Shown here: one piece after another, positions 17,284 to 26,392 of the stretch
How the letters are laid out: every line of letters starts with the position of its first letter
Numbering within the stretch: position 1 is the first letter of the stretch
From: Paludibacteraceae bacterium
GTDB lineage: Bacteria > Bacteroidota > Bacteroidia > Bacteroidales > Paludibacteraceae
Assembly (NCBI GenBank): GCA_017384225.1
Contig: JAFNUD010000025.1
Coordinates: forward strand, 1-50,039
Length of the DNA stretch: 50,039 nucleotides
Reading direction: 5' to 3'
The notes under the pieces: generated by a model
What the model was told of the DNA's origin: nothing
The model's database searches: none
Seen by the model: the letters and a program-made list of their open reading frames with translations, nothing else
Position numbers and translations under genes: made by a program

Positions 17284-17694
17284 CTACTGTTTCTTTACAG
17301 CCGTAAATGAAAACTCTTTCTGGATTTTATCTTTGAAGAATCCTAATACTATATAGTACACTCCCATCGCACAAAGCGCAATAGTGCCAACAATCTCTTC
17401 ACCTATTACCTGTAGTCCGTTTCCTATCACCACAACTCCCAACATAACTACAAACGGTAATATATACGCCAGTAGTACAGCTTTCCAACCCAATTTCTGC
17501 TGTACCAGAACTTCCGCAGTGTCGCCAACAGCCAATAGTCCATCACCAATAGCTTCGATCTCTTTTTCCTTGCTCTCCGCACTGGCACACATCGCCTTTG
17601 CCTTGCAAGCGGCACAAGCAGAGGTTTGCACTATCTTTACACGCACCGTACCATTCGCATTCACAGCGATGACTATTCCATCATGTTTAATCAT
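17284..17694 (-). CDS. RseC/MucC-family membrane protein
   Basis: The 136-residue protein has the N-terminal RseC pattern: a beta-type segment (GIVIAVNANGTVRVKIV), a cluster of four cysteines (SACAACKAKAMCASAE), then two membrane helices (about residues 70-90 and 98-118). In Bacteroidota, homologues usually stand before the Rnf electron-transport genes and are thought to bind a redox cofactor or metal; here no rnf genes are adjacent, so the context is atypical. It has its own promoter and no visible operon partner. Confidence 0.82.
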   Translation of the reverse strand: MIKHDGIVIAVNANGTVRVKIVQTSACAACKAKAMCASAESKEKEIEAIGDGLLAVGDTAEVLVQQKLGWKAVLLAYILPFVVMLGVVVIGNGLQVIGEEIVGTIALCAMGVYYIVLGFFKDKIQKEFSFTAVKKQ

Positions 17695-17723
17695 CGATAA
17701 TTATAATTTATAAATTGATGCTG

Positions 17724-17754
17724 CAAAAGTACAAAATATTTACGACATAACAAA
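17724..17754 (-). promoter_or_regulatory. Promoter of the RseC-like gene
   Basis: On the minus strand, TTTG, a 19-nt spacer and TACTTTTG (17724-17731). Confidence 0.6.
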
Positions 17755-17782
17755 GCATAAGCTACAATTTCGATAGTTTTTC

Positions 17783-17813
17783 TTGCGCAATTCAGAAAAA
17801 AGCAGTACTTTTG
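17783..17813 (+). promoter_or_regulatory. Promoter of the PIG-L gene
   Basis: TTG at 17783-17785, a 20-nt spacer, and TACTTTTG at 17806-17813, 19 nt before the ATG. Confidence 0.65.
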
Positions 17814-17832
17814 CAGTCAAAATAATATTATC

Positions 17833-18552
17833 ATGAAAACAATCCGATTCTTTCTTTTCTTTATTAGTGTATGTATTTGGTTTCCTTGCCATATGCAAGC
17901 GGGCGAACCATGGTACACAGGTTACAAAAAAGTACTCGTCATTGGTGCTCATCCCGATGATCCTGAAACTATGTGCGGTGGCACAATGATCAAGTTACGC
18001 CAGATGGGTATTGAAGTGGTATCGGTATATTTCACTTCAGGCGAAGCGGGCATTCCTGGTAAAAGTCACGAAGAATCAAGTGCAATCCGCACAGTTGAAG
18101 CTCAAAAAGCATGCGAAATATTGGGAGTACGCCCTGTATTCATGACACAGATTGACGGCAATACCGAGGTCAACAAAGCACGCTATGCCGAGATGAAAGC
18201 CCTCATCGAAACTGAGCAACCAGACATGGTCATCACCCATTGGCCTATAGATTCACACCGAGATCACCGTGTATGCTCTATCCTTGTATATGATGCTTGG
18301 CGCCAAACAGGATATGATTTCGACCTCTACTACGGCGAAGTAATGACAGGGCTTCAAACACAAACGTTTGCCCCCAACCATTGGGTGGATATTACCGAGC
18401 AACACAATCAAAAAGTACAAGCTTACTACTGCCACGAGAGCCAAGATATGCCAATAGTACAAGAATGGCACGATGCTATGGAAATTCTCCGAGGCATGGA
18501 GTGCCACGCCAAATACGGGGAAGCATTCGTCAAACAAACAAGGAAGGAATAG
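17833..18552 (+). CDS. PIG-L (LmbE-like) family deacetylase, exported
   Basis: After a signal peptide (about residues 1-23), the protein shows the metal-binding AHPDDPE (residues 39-45), with Asp42 as likely base, and the third ligand in SHRDH (residues 141-145). These are the zinc site of N-acetylglucosaminyl-type deacetylases. The substrate is probably an acetylated amino sugar in the periplasm, but this is inference. The stop codon abuts a heptamer array (18552-18600), and the next gene is a GntP permease 52 nt on. Confidence 0.88.
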   Translation: MKTIRFFLFFISVCIWFPCHMQAGEPWYTGYKKVLVIGAHPDDPETMCGGTMIKLRQMGIEVVSVYFTSGEAGIPGKSHEESSAIRTVEAQKACEILGVRPVFMTQIDGNTEVNKARYAEMKALIETEQPDMVITHWPIDSHRDHRVCSILVYDAWRQTGYDFDLYYGEVMTGLQTQTFAPNHWVDITEQHNQKVQAYYCHESQDMPIVQEWHDAMEILRGMECHAKYGEAFVKQTRKE

Positions 18553-18600
18553 GTTAAAGGTTAAAGGCTAAAGGTTAGAGGCTAAAGGTTAAAGGCTAGG
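18552..18600. repeat. Tandem heptamer array GGYTARA, seven units
   Basis: Seven consecutive 7-nt units: GGTTAAA, GGTTAAA, GGCTAAA, GGTTAGA, GGCTAAA, GGTTAAA, GGCTAGG. It begins at the last base of the PIG-L stop codon and ends 4 nt before the next start. A GGTTAAAGGCT fragment recurs on the minus strand near 35962-35972. Confidence 0.85.
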
Positions 18601-18604
18601 AAAT

Positions 18605-19861
18605 ATGAATAGTGCATTAGCAGCAGTGATTGGGCTGAGTTTATCAATCGTATTGATTATCAAAAAACTACACCCCGTATTCAGTTTGATGCTCGGAGCC
18701 ATAGTAGGCGGATTATTAGCAGGTTGGGGACTTGAGACATCCGTTAGTCACATGATTAGCGGAGTAAAAGACATTACCCCAGCCATCGTACGCATATTGG
18801 CAGCAGGCGTACTCACTGGCATGCTTGTCAAGACGGGTGCAGCTACCACCATTGCCAAAAGTATCATCCATGCTTTAGGCGAAAAATACGTCTATCTCGC
18901 TTTAGCACTTTCCGCAATGATTCTCACTGCTATGGGTGTGTTTATTGACGTAGCAGTCATCACCATAGCCCCTATTGCTATCATCATGGGCAACAGGCTA
19001 CAACTTTCCCCATTCAAACTGCTATTGGCTATGATAGGTGGCGGTAAATGTGGCAATATCCTTTCGCCCAATCCCAATACCATCATCGCCGCCGAGAACT
19101 TTGATGCTCCTCTCTCATCCGTCATGGCTGCAGGTATCGTACCTGCATTGGTAGGATTGATGATTACCGTATTTGTGATTATACCATTGACACCAGATTA
19201 TTCTACCCACAACTCTTCCTTTAAGGAAAAGGAGAAGAAAGAGGAAGAGGACTTACCTGCATTATGGCGCAGTCTATTTGGTCCTCTTGTGACTATTCTT
19301 CTGTTGGCACTTCGTCCAATAGCAGGTTTAGTGATCGACCCCATGATAGCATTGCCTGTGGGTGGAGTGGTCGGTATACTTGCTACACGTAAATGGCGCG
19401 AGACTGCCACTTGTCTCTCATACGGGTTAGAAAAAATGTCGAGTATTGCCATCTTGCTTGTCGGCACAGGTACATTGGCAGGAATCATCAAAGCCTCTGC
19501 TATTAAAGATGTATTAGTGAGTATGTTGGCCAATTGGAGCAACGGAGGAACCCTCATGGCTCCTATTGCAGGTGCACTAATGTCCGCAGCTACCGCTTCT
19601 ACTACCGCTGGCGCTACTATAGCATCTGCCTCTTTTGCCGAAGCCATTACGGCAGCAGGTGTAGCAGCCGTTTGGGGTGCAGCTATGACCAACGCGGGTG
19701 CCACTACCCTCGACCATCTACCTCATGGTTCGTTTTTCCATGCTACAGGCGGCTCAATGGGCTTCTCTGTAAGCGAACGACTAAAATTAATCCCATACGA
19801 AACACTTGTCGGACTTATCCTCACATTGAGCAGTATAGGTATGTACTTTTTAATCCGTTAA
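18605..19861 (+). CDS. GntP-family permease, probably for glycerate
   Basis: This 418-residue hydrophobic protein has about 12 membrane segments and the GntP-type stretches MLGAIVGGLLAGWG, VGTGTLAGIIKAS, SAATASTTAGATIAS and THxD-type TTLDHLPHGSFFHAT. GntP members move sugar acids by proton symport. The glycerate kinase gene 55 nt downstream suggests glycerate as the substrate, which is inference from the pairing. Length is within the family range. Confidence 0.9.
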   Translation: MNSALAAVIGLSLSIVLIIKKLHPVFSLMLGAIVGGLLAGWGLETSVSHMISGVKDITPAIVRILAAGVLTGMLVKTGAATTIAKSIIHALGEKYVYLALALSAMILTAMGVFIDVAVITIAPIAIIMGNRLQLSPFKLLLAMIGGGKCGNILSPNPNTIIAAENFDAPLSSVMAAGIVPALVGLMITVFVIIPLTPDYSTHNSSFKEKEKKEEEDLPALWRSLFGPLVTILLLALRPIAGLVIDPMIALPVGGVVGILATRKWRETATCLSYGLEKMSSIAILLVGTGTLAGIIKASAIKDVLVSMLANWSNGGTLMAPIAGALMSAATASTTAGATIASASFAEAITAAGVAAVWGAAMTNAGATTLDHLPHGSFFHATGGSMGFSVSERLKLIPYETLVGLILTLSSIGMYFLIR

Positions 19862-19916
19862 CCCTTACACCTCAAAATACTAAATAGTAGTGCAGCGTTC
19901 ACTACCCCTCCCCAAT

Positions 19917-21053
19917 ATGAAAATCGTCATAGCATCCGACTCTTTTAAAGGGTCATTGACTTCCATTGAAGTAGCTGCAGCAGCCGAACGAGGCATTAGG
20001 ACTCTGTATCCTGATTGCGAAATCATCAGCGTGAACGTAGCCGATGGTGGCGAGGGCACTATGGAGGCCATCGTAGAAGCACTCGGAGGCGAAATCATCA
20101 CCACCACTGTGAGCGATCCACTCTTTCGTCCTATCACTGCACACTATGGTATAGCTGGTAACACTGCTATTATAGAGATGGCTGCCGCCAGTGGACTTCC
20201 TCTCCTCCGCCCTGAAGAACGTAATCCATGGTTCACTTCCACCTATGGTACAGGCGAAATGATTATGGATGCCATCCAACGAGGTTGTCGCCATTTTCTT
20301 ATAGGTATAGGAGGCAGTGCTACCAACGATGCTGGCATTGGCATGCTACAAGCTATGGGTTTTCGTTTCTACGATGCTATAAACCAAGAAATTATCCGCT
20401 GCTGTGGCAACAGTATGCAAGATATTGTCCGCATTGATGACAGCCATGTGTGTGAAGAAGTTCGCCAATCACAGTTCATTGTAGCATGCGATGTGGATAC
20501 TCCATTCTGTGGTCCCGAAGGTGCGGCAACAGTGTTTGCTCCACAAAAAGGTGCCAATCCTGAGATGGTGGCTCGCTTAGACGCAGGTATGGCATCACTG
20601 GCAAAAGTCATCGAAAGCAAATACTATATCAACATCATACCTATCGCAGGCGCAGGTGCAGCTGGCGGTATGGGAGGTGGATTTCGAGCATTCCTCAATG
20701 CTAATCTGCAACGCGGCATAGAGATGGTATTAGACGCTATTGATTTCAATAATACGATACGCAATGCCGACCTTATCATCACAGGCGAAGGAAAAATCGA
20801 CTTCCAAACAGCCAAAGGCAAGACTGCTGCAGGCGTACTCAGCAGGGCAAAGCAAAAGGGTATCCCTGTCGTAGCAATCGGAGGATGCGTAGAGCTATGC
20901 GAGAGTGTTGAGCAAATGGGTTTTGCGGGTATCTACCCTATTCTGGAAGAGCAAGTGCCACTCGAAATAGCTATGCAACCTAAATTTGCTGCTGCTAATA
21001 TTGAGAAGACCGTAAAGAAAATACTATCCTTGCCTTTAAACTTTAAACGATAA
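19917..21053 (+). CDS. Glycerate kinase
   Basis: The ATG at 19917 gives the family start MKIVIASDSFKGSLTS; an upstream start at 19890 would add nine residues with no family match. The 378-residue protein has VADGGEGTMEA, GTGEMIMDA, GGSATNDAGIGMLQAMG, GAAGGMGGGFRAFL and ITGEGKIDFQTAKGKT, which mark the GarK/GlxK family that phosphorylates D-glycerate using ATP. Together with the adjacent GntP permease it makes a glycerate uptake and use pair feeding lower glycolysis. Confidence 0.94.
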   Translation: MKIVIASDSFKGSLTSIEVAAAAERGIRTLYPDCEIISVNVADGGEGTMEAIVEALGGEIITTTVSDPLFRPITAHYGIAGNTAIIEMAAASGLPLLRPEERNPWFTSTYGTGEMIMDAIQRGCRHFLIGIGGSATNDAGIGMLQAMGFRFYDAINQEIIRCCGNSMQDIVRIDDSHVCEEVRQSQFIVACDVDTPFCGPEGAATVFAPQKGANPEMVARLDAGMASLAKVIESKYYINIIPIAGAGAAGGMGGGFRAFLNANLQRGIEMVLDAIDFNNTIRNADLIITGEGKIDFQTAKGKTAAGVLSRAKQKGIPVVAIGGCVELCESVEQMGFAGIYPILEEQVPLEIAMQPKFAAANIEKTVKKILSLPLNFKR

Positions 21054-21067
21054 ACTTTCATCTAAAA

Positions 21068-21099
21068 TTTGCATATATCGCAAATTTTCCGTACCTTTG
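21068..21099 (+). promoter_or_regulatory. ftsK promoter
   Basis: TTTG ends at 21071, then a 20-nt spacer and TACCTTTG at 21092-21099. The -33 box is the left arm of the palindrome AAATTTGC...GCAAATTT (21065-21087). Confidence 0.75.
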
Positions 21100-21152
21100 C
21101 AGATTGAAAAGTATTTTCACCCAAAACATTAACTATGATATATGATTAAATT

Positions 21153-23696
21153 ATGGCAAGACGAGTAACAAGACCTACAACGCCCAGCAACTCGGGCAGC
21201 AAAGAAGCAACAACTAACACAAACAAATTAGTATTCAAGGACTACTTTCTCACCACCCGCGATATGGTGATGAGCAATCGTTTTCAATTAGCTATGGGTA
21301 TCATACTCATTGCCGTTACACTGATGCTACTAATCGCATTTATTAGTTTCTTCTTCACAGGCTCGAACGATTATTCCATATTAGAGCAAGCCGATGGTAG
21401 GCGCGCTATGCGTGGAGAAATACAAAATGCATTGGGATTGCCAGGTGCGGTAATTGCTCGTTGGATGATAGATGGTACTTTTGGAATCGTTTCATTATCC
21501 GTGTTAGTAGCTATCGCACTTTATGCCATTCGAATGATAGTTGCCTATCCATTAAAACGTTGGCGTCTGTTCTTTATTACTATTTTTACACTACTCTGGG
21601 GGTCTATTACATTGGGTTTTGCACAACAAATGATAGGTGCCGGTTCCTTCTTCCGTTGGGGTGGTAAATTTGGTACATTCGCTGCTCAAGGGGCAACATC
21701 CTATATACAATGGGTAGGACTATTGCTTACATTAATAGCAGTACTCATCGTCTTCCTTATCGTAGTGGATCAGCATTTCGTGGAGCATTGCCAACAATTT
21801 GGTATGTGGATAAAAAGACTTTTCACCAAACGCAACACAACTGAAGAAATCGAAAACACAGTATCTTCTGCAGAAGAAGATAGTGAGAACGACAATATTA
21901 TTGATATTATTCTTGATGAGCCAGAATACACCGATGAGGAGGAAGAAAACCACCTTGTGGATATACCACAATTAGATATCACTCCTCTTGAAATAGAGCC
22001 ACTATCCACCGAACCAGAACACGAGGAAGAAACTGAAGAGGAAGAAACTGAAGAGGAGGAAGAAACCGATGTAGATATTTCTGTAGAAGCTGTAAAGGAA
22101 GTGGAGCTTTCTGAAGACGATCCTAACTACCTATTTAGCAAGTTAGGTCCATATGACCCACGCAAAGATCTCGAGCACTACACCTTTCCTTCGCTTTCTT
22201 TGTTGAAAGTCTATGACAATGAGACTGCTCCCGTAATCAACCAAGAGGAGCAGCAGGCTAATGCCAACCGCATCGTAACGACCCTGCGCAACTATGGCAT
22301 TGAAATCGAATCTATCAAAGCCACTGTAGGACCTACAGTCACACTATACGAGATTGTCCCTGTAGCAGGCGTGCGCGTGTCGAAGATTCAGAATCTAGAA
22401 AACGACATCATGCTCTCGCTCTCTGCTATGGGTATTCGTATCATAGCCCCAATCCCTGGCAAGGGGACTATCGGTATTGAGGTTCCTAATGAGAATCCAC
22501 AGATAGTATCAATGCATTCTGTTATTGCCAGCAAACGCTTCCAAGAAGAGAAAAAGATGAAGTTGCCTATTGCATATGGTCGTACTATCACCAATGATGT
22601 CTTCATGTTTGACCTAGCTAAGACACCACACTTGCTCGTAGCGGGTGCCACAGGTACAGGTAAATCTGTAGCTATCAACGCCATCATCACCTCCCTACTC
22701 TATAAGAAGCACCCCGCTGAGCTCAAACTCGTCATGGTAGATCCTAAGATGGTTGAGTTTGCGCCATACAAGCCACTTCTCCGCCACTATTTGGCGGCTA
22801 TGCCTGACACGGATCCCGAGCAAGTAGTCATCACCGACTGCGACAAGGTCATCAATACCCTCAACTCCCTCGTCATAGAGATGGAGAATCGCTACAAACT
22901 ACTGATGGATGCGGGTGTACGCAATCTCGAGGACTACAACGATAAGTTTGTATCCCGACGATTGAATCCAGAAAAACTTATTGCCGATTCGCTCCATCAC
23001 CAATACCTGCCATACATCGTGATTATCATTGACGAGTACGGCGACTTTATCATGCAAGCAGGCAAGCAAGTGGAGACCCCTATCGCACGCATCACACAGA
23101 AAGCCCGCGCTGTCGGTATGCACATGATTCTCGCGACACAACGCCCTTCTGTGAACATCGTTACTGGTGTCATCAAGGCCAACATCCCAACACGCATGGC
23201 ATTGCGTACCCAGTCTGTAGTGGATTCGCGTACCGTACTTGACACTAAAGGTGCAGAGCAACTTATCGGTCGTGGCGACTCACTTTATGCAGGCAACGCC
23301 AGCATCACACGTGTACAATGTGCATTTGTGGACACTCCAGAGGTGGATGCCATTGTGGAACATATTGAGAAACAGCAACATTACTTCGAGCCATATCAAT
23401 TGCCTGAGTATATACCAGAGGGAGGCGAAGGCGAGGCTTTAGCTCCTGGTGCAGTTGACCTAAAGCGACTTGACCCAATGTTCGCCGATGTAGCTCGCTA
23501 TGTAGTAACCAAACAAGAGGGATCAACCTCACGCCTACAACGTGCTTTCGAGATTGGCTACAATAGAGCAGGTAAATTATCCGATCAACTTGAGGCTGCA
23601 GGTATTGTAGGGCCAAACAAAGGACCAAAAGGTCGCGATGTACTAATCCAAAGTCTTGACGAATTGGATAAGAAACTTCAAGAACTAGGATGCTGA
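21153..23696 (+). CDS. ftsK: DNA translocase FtsK/SpoIIIE
   Basis: The 847-residue protein has an N-terminal membrane part (about residues 45-215, four helices), a very acidic linker (about 225-315) whose DNA is a GAGGAAGAAACTGAA-type repeat near 22023-22066, a FtsK alpha/beta motor with Walker A GATGTGKS (498-505) and Walker B (IVIIIDEYGDF), and a C-terminal winged-helix gamma domain (about 775-840) that reads orienting sequences. It pumps chromosome DNA at the septum and activates dimer resolution. The following LolA-like gene stands 60 nt on, an arrangement common in Bacteroidota. Confidence 0.96.
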   Translation: MARRVTRPTTPSNSGSKEATTNTNKLVFKDYFLTTRDMVMSNRFQLAMGIILIAVTLMLLIAFISFFFTGSNDYSILEQADGRRAMRGEIQNALGLPGAVIARWMIDGTFGIVSLSVLVAIALYAIRMIVAYPLKRWRLFFITIFTLLWGSITLGFAQQMIGAGSFFRWGGKFGTFAAQGATSYIQWVGLLLTLIAVLIVFLIVVDQHFVEHCQQFGMWIKRLFTKRNTTEEIENTVSSAEEDSENDNIIDIILDEPEYTDEEEENHLVDIPQLDITPLEIEPLSTEPEHEEETEEEETEEEEETDVDISVEAVKEVELSEDDPNYLFSKLGPYDPRKDLEHYTFPSLSLLKVYDNETAPVINQEEQQANANRIVTTLRNYGIEIESIKATVGPTVTLYEIVPVAGVRVSKIQNLENDIMLSLSAMGIRIIAPIPGKGTIGIEVPNENPQIVSMHSVIASKRFQEEKKMKLPIAYGRTITNDVFMFDLAKTPHLLVAGATGTGKSVAINAIITSLLYKKHPAELKLVMVDPKMVEFAPYKPLLRHYLAAMPDTDPEQVVITDCDKVINTLNSLVIEMENRYKLLMDAGVRNLEDYNDKFVSRRLNPEKLIADSLHHQYLPYIVIIIDEYGDFIMQAGKQVETPIARITQKARAVGMHMILATQRPSVNIVTGVIKANIPTRMALRTQSVVDSRTVLDTKGAEQLIGRGDSLYAGNASITRVQCAFVDTPEVDAIVEHIEKQQHYFEPYQLPEYIPEGGEGEALAPGAVDLKRLDPMFADVARYVVTKQEGSTSRLQRAFEIGYNRAGKLSDQLEAAGIVGPNKGPKGRDVLIQSLDELDKKLQELGC

Positions 23697-23756
23697 GAAC
23701 AGTTGATACTTTTGGGCTAAATTTTATATAATTTTGTTTTTTAATTCGTATTTTCC

Positions 23757-24323
23757 GTGCAACTTCTTCTCATCACACTTACCATCCTACAGTCGCTCTT
23801 TGCGACTTTAGAGCACAAAACTCTGCAATCGGATTTCACTATCACTATTGCCGACAGCCAATCACCCATGACCTACTCAGGTGCTCTTGCTATGCATGGT
23901 AAGCGATTTACATTGGAAATGTTCGGTATGGAAGTTGCCTACGATGGCAATACATTGTATATGTATAGCGAGGAGATTGAAGAAATCACGCTTTCTACAC
24001 CTACCGAAGAGGAACTCACACAAACTAACCCGTTTCTCTACGCCCAAGCACTCCTGTCTATCTGCGACTATTCCGAAAAGGTTGTCGGCGACAAGACAAT
24101 AATCACGCTAACGCCCAAGCAACATCTATCCACCGACAATCAATCGCCTATAGCCAAATTTATCTTGCGCGTAATGACTGCCACATTGGTTCCTCTTTCT
24201 GCGGAAATCCACGAATCAGATGGTCATATCACCACCCTTCGACTCAACAACGCACAATACACAGACGCCCAACCTCATTTTGTAATAGAAAAAGAGGGGG
24301 CGTTTGTAAATGATTTACGGTGA
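23757..24323 (+). CDS. LolA-like outer-membrane lipoprotein carrier protein
   Basis: The best start is GTG 23757, which gives a short signal peptide (MQLLLITLTILQSLFA). The body (LQSDFTITIADSQ..., ALAMHGKRFTLEMFGMEVAYDGNTLYMYSEE, then a beta-rich second half) follows the LolA fold pattern of paired strands around a helix. It would shuttle lipoproteins across the periplasm. Position behind ftsK supports the call. Sequence similarity in this family is weak, so the assignment relies on pattern and context. Confidence 0.75.
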   Translation: MQLLLITLTILQSLFATLEHKTLQSDFTITIADSQSPMTYSGALAMHGKRFTLEMFGMEVAYDGNTLYMYSEEIEEITLSTPTEEELTQTNPFLYAQALLSICDYSEKVVGDKTIITLTPKQHLSTDNQSPIAKFILRVMTATLVPLSAEIHESDGHITTLRLNNAQYTDAQPHFVIEKEGAFVNDLR

Positions 24324-24339
24324 AAAATCCTGTTGAGCA

Positions 24340-25080
24340 CTAATTATGTGCCCATCCGAGGGCGAATACACTCACACAGCAACCACGAATAGGTGTGGTC
24401 AAACGCATACACGAAAATAGCGTAGAGCCAGAGGTGATTACATCATCTACCAGAAGCACATGTTTGTTCTTCCACTCTTCTGGGTAAGATATTTTGAATA
24501 TATTCTCCACATTTTCCGCTCGTTTTTCAAAGCGCGAACGCGACTGATGAGCATTGTTCTTCACACGCACCAGATGCTCTGTATCTATTGGGATTTGCAG
24601 TACATCGCTCATACCGCGACATATCCACTCTGCCTGATTAAATCCTCTTGCTCGCAAACGATAGGGATGAAGCGGAACAGGCACCAAAAGATCCACACCA
24701 TCCCATAAATCCGAGTCAATATATTCTTGCGCTGCCAAACGACCTAAAAAATAGAAAACTTGCGGATGCGGATGATTGCCGAACTTTCCTCGTTCAATCA
24801 GCATACGCAAGTTTTTTCCTCGTTCGCGATTATAGTATGCAAAAGCAGCACCACGCTCATAGCGTACTCTGCATTTTCGTTCCTGAAATAGTGCTTGAAA
24901 TAGCATATCCACACCATTGTTTTCTAAAATGGCATGTTCGGTTCGAGGTATGCTGGCAATACAATCCGAGCAAGCTATTTGCTCCGTTTCCAACAATTTC
25001 ACACCACACGCCAAACAGCATTGTGGAAAAAGCACCTCAATTACCGCTCTACAACAAGTGCGGATTAAATCAAGCATCAC
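24340..25080 (-). CDS. ComF-family phosphoribosyltransferase-like protein
   Basis: An N-terminal zinc-ribbon (CC-x2-C at residues 21-25 and C-x2-C at 37-40) is followed by a type I phosphoribosyltransferase domain with GVDLLVPVPLHPYRLRARGFNQAE and the PRPP-binding VLLVDDVITSGST. In naturally competent bacteria ComF helps single-stranded DNA uptake; in Bacteroidota its role is not established. It begins 10 nt after ftsZ ends and is probably on the same transcript. ATG at 25077 is a close alternative start. Confidence 0.9.
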   Translation of the reverse strand: MMLDLIRTCCRAVIEVLFPQCCLACGVKLLETEQIACSDCIASIPRTEHAILENNGVDMLFQALFQERKCRVRYERGAAFAYYNRERGKNLRMLIERGKFGNHPHPQVFYFLGRLAAQEYIDSDLWDGVDLLVPVPLHPYRLRARGFNQAEWICRGMSDVLQIPIDTEHLVRVKNNAHQSRSRFEKRAENVENIFKISYPEEWKNKHVLLVDDVITSGSTLFSCMRLTTPIRGCCVSVFALGWAHN

Positions 25081-25090
25081 TCTGCTAAAT

Positions 25091-26362
25091 TTATCTTCTT
25101 CCCCGCATCCAACCTGGAATCAATCCAGTTCGCTTTGCCTCATTAGGTTGTTGAATAGGAGTAGTATGCCCAACAGTTGGTTTAGGCTCAGGTGCTGGAA
25201 TATCCAAATCTTCCTCCAAATCGATTACTACATCTCCTTCTTGTATCGCTACTATTTGAGGTACAAGATTAGGGTCTTGGTGATCCTCTTCTGCCTCTAC
25301 TGAAGCGGATGCCACTGTCTCCGAAGTATTACTCTCACCATAGAATGAATCAATAGCTTCATCTACTGTTTTCTTACCTACAGCATCATCCAAACCAGGT
25401 ATATCTGACACATCATAGCCCGTAGCAATCAGTGTGACACGCACTTTCTCTCCTAGTGTTTCATCAATGGATACGCCCCATTGTACCTCTACATCTTCTC
25501 CCACCTCATGTACAAATGCATGGATATGATCCATTTCCTGCATCAAGATAGGGTGTTCTGTAGAGCAATATAGTTGCAATAATATTCGTTTAGCCCCCTT
25601 CACATCGCTATTCACCAATGGTGAATGCATAGCTTCGTGGATAGACTGCTCAATACGGTTTTCTCCGCTCGCACTACCTACGCTCATGATTGCCACATTG
25701 CCATTCTTAAGGGTATTATACACATCGGCAAAGTCGGTATTTATATAACCTGGCACGGTGATAATCTCAGCTATTGAGCGGGCTGCATTTGCCACCACAT
25801 CATCGGATTTAGAAAAGGCATTCAAGAAGTTGAAATCAGGATATATCTGGCGTAACTTCTCATTATTGATTACCAAGATAGCATCTACTTGTTCGGCTAG
25901 TTTAGCCACACCTACCATAGCCTTCTTTATCTTTTTAGAGCCTTCGAATGCAAAAGGTATAGTGACAATACCTACAGTAAGGATATCCATTTCCTTCGCC
26001 ACTTCAGCTACTACAGCAGAAGCTCCTGTACCCGTACCTCCTCCCATACCAGCGGTAAGGAAGAGCATTTTTGTGCCATCATTGAGAGCCTCACGAATAC
26101 GATCTTTATTTTGCTCTGCATAGTCGTGTGCTACCTCAGGCTTACCACCCGCGCCCAAGCCAGGACCCAACTGCAGTTTAGCAGGAATGCTTGTTCGGCC
26201 TAAGGCTTGCTTATCGGTATTACACACCAAGAAGGAAACATCCTTGATTCCTTGTGAATACATATAGTTGACTGCATTACATCCGCCGCCACCTACACCC
26301 ATCACCTTGATAATGGTATCTTGGGTAATCTCAAGACCCAAATCGTTAATCACATCGTACAT
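25091..26362 (-). CDS. ftsZ: Cell division protein FtsZ
   Basis: The 423-residue protein has the GTP-binding VGGGGCNAVNYM, the tubulin signature GGGTGTG (residues 107-113), the T7-loop region near NTDFADVYNTLKNGN, a variable linker (about 330-405) and a C-terminal peptide ending IPGWMRGRR that would contact FtsA. It polymerises into the division ring. Gene order murC-ftsQ-ftsA-ftsZ on this strand is the end of the division and cell-wall cluster. Confidence 0.97.
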   Translation of the reverse strand: MYDVINDLGLEITQDTIIKVMGVGGGGCNAVNYMYSQGIKDVSFLVCNTDKQALGRTSIPAKLQLGPGLGAGGKPEVAHDYAEQNKDRIREALNDGTKMLFLTAGMGGGTGTGASAVVAEVAKEMDILTVGIVTIPFAFEGSKKIKKAMVGVAKLAEQVDAILVINNEKLRQIYPDFNFLNAFSKSDDVVANAARSIAEIITVPGYINTDFADVYNTLKNGNVAIMSVGSASGENRIEQSIHEAMHSPLVNSDVKGAKRILLQLYCSTEHPILMQEMDHIHAFVHEVGEDVEVQWGVSIDETLGEKVRVTLIATGYDVSDIPGLDDAVGKKTVDEAIDSFYGESNTSETVASASVEAEEDHQDPNLVPQIVAIQEGDVVIDLEEDLDIPAPEPKPTVGHTTPIQQPNEAKRTGLIPGWMRGRR

Positions 26363-26392
26363 AGTATTGTTGGTTTTATTTGGTTTGACTTA

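Noticed and set aside
18552-18600. Heptamer array considered as a CRISPR or direct-repeat array
   Set aside because: Units are only 7 nt, there are no spacers, and no cas genes are present.
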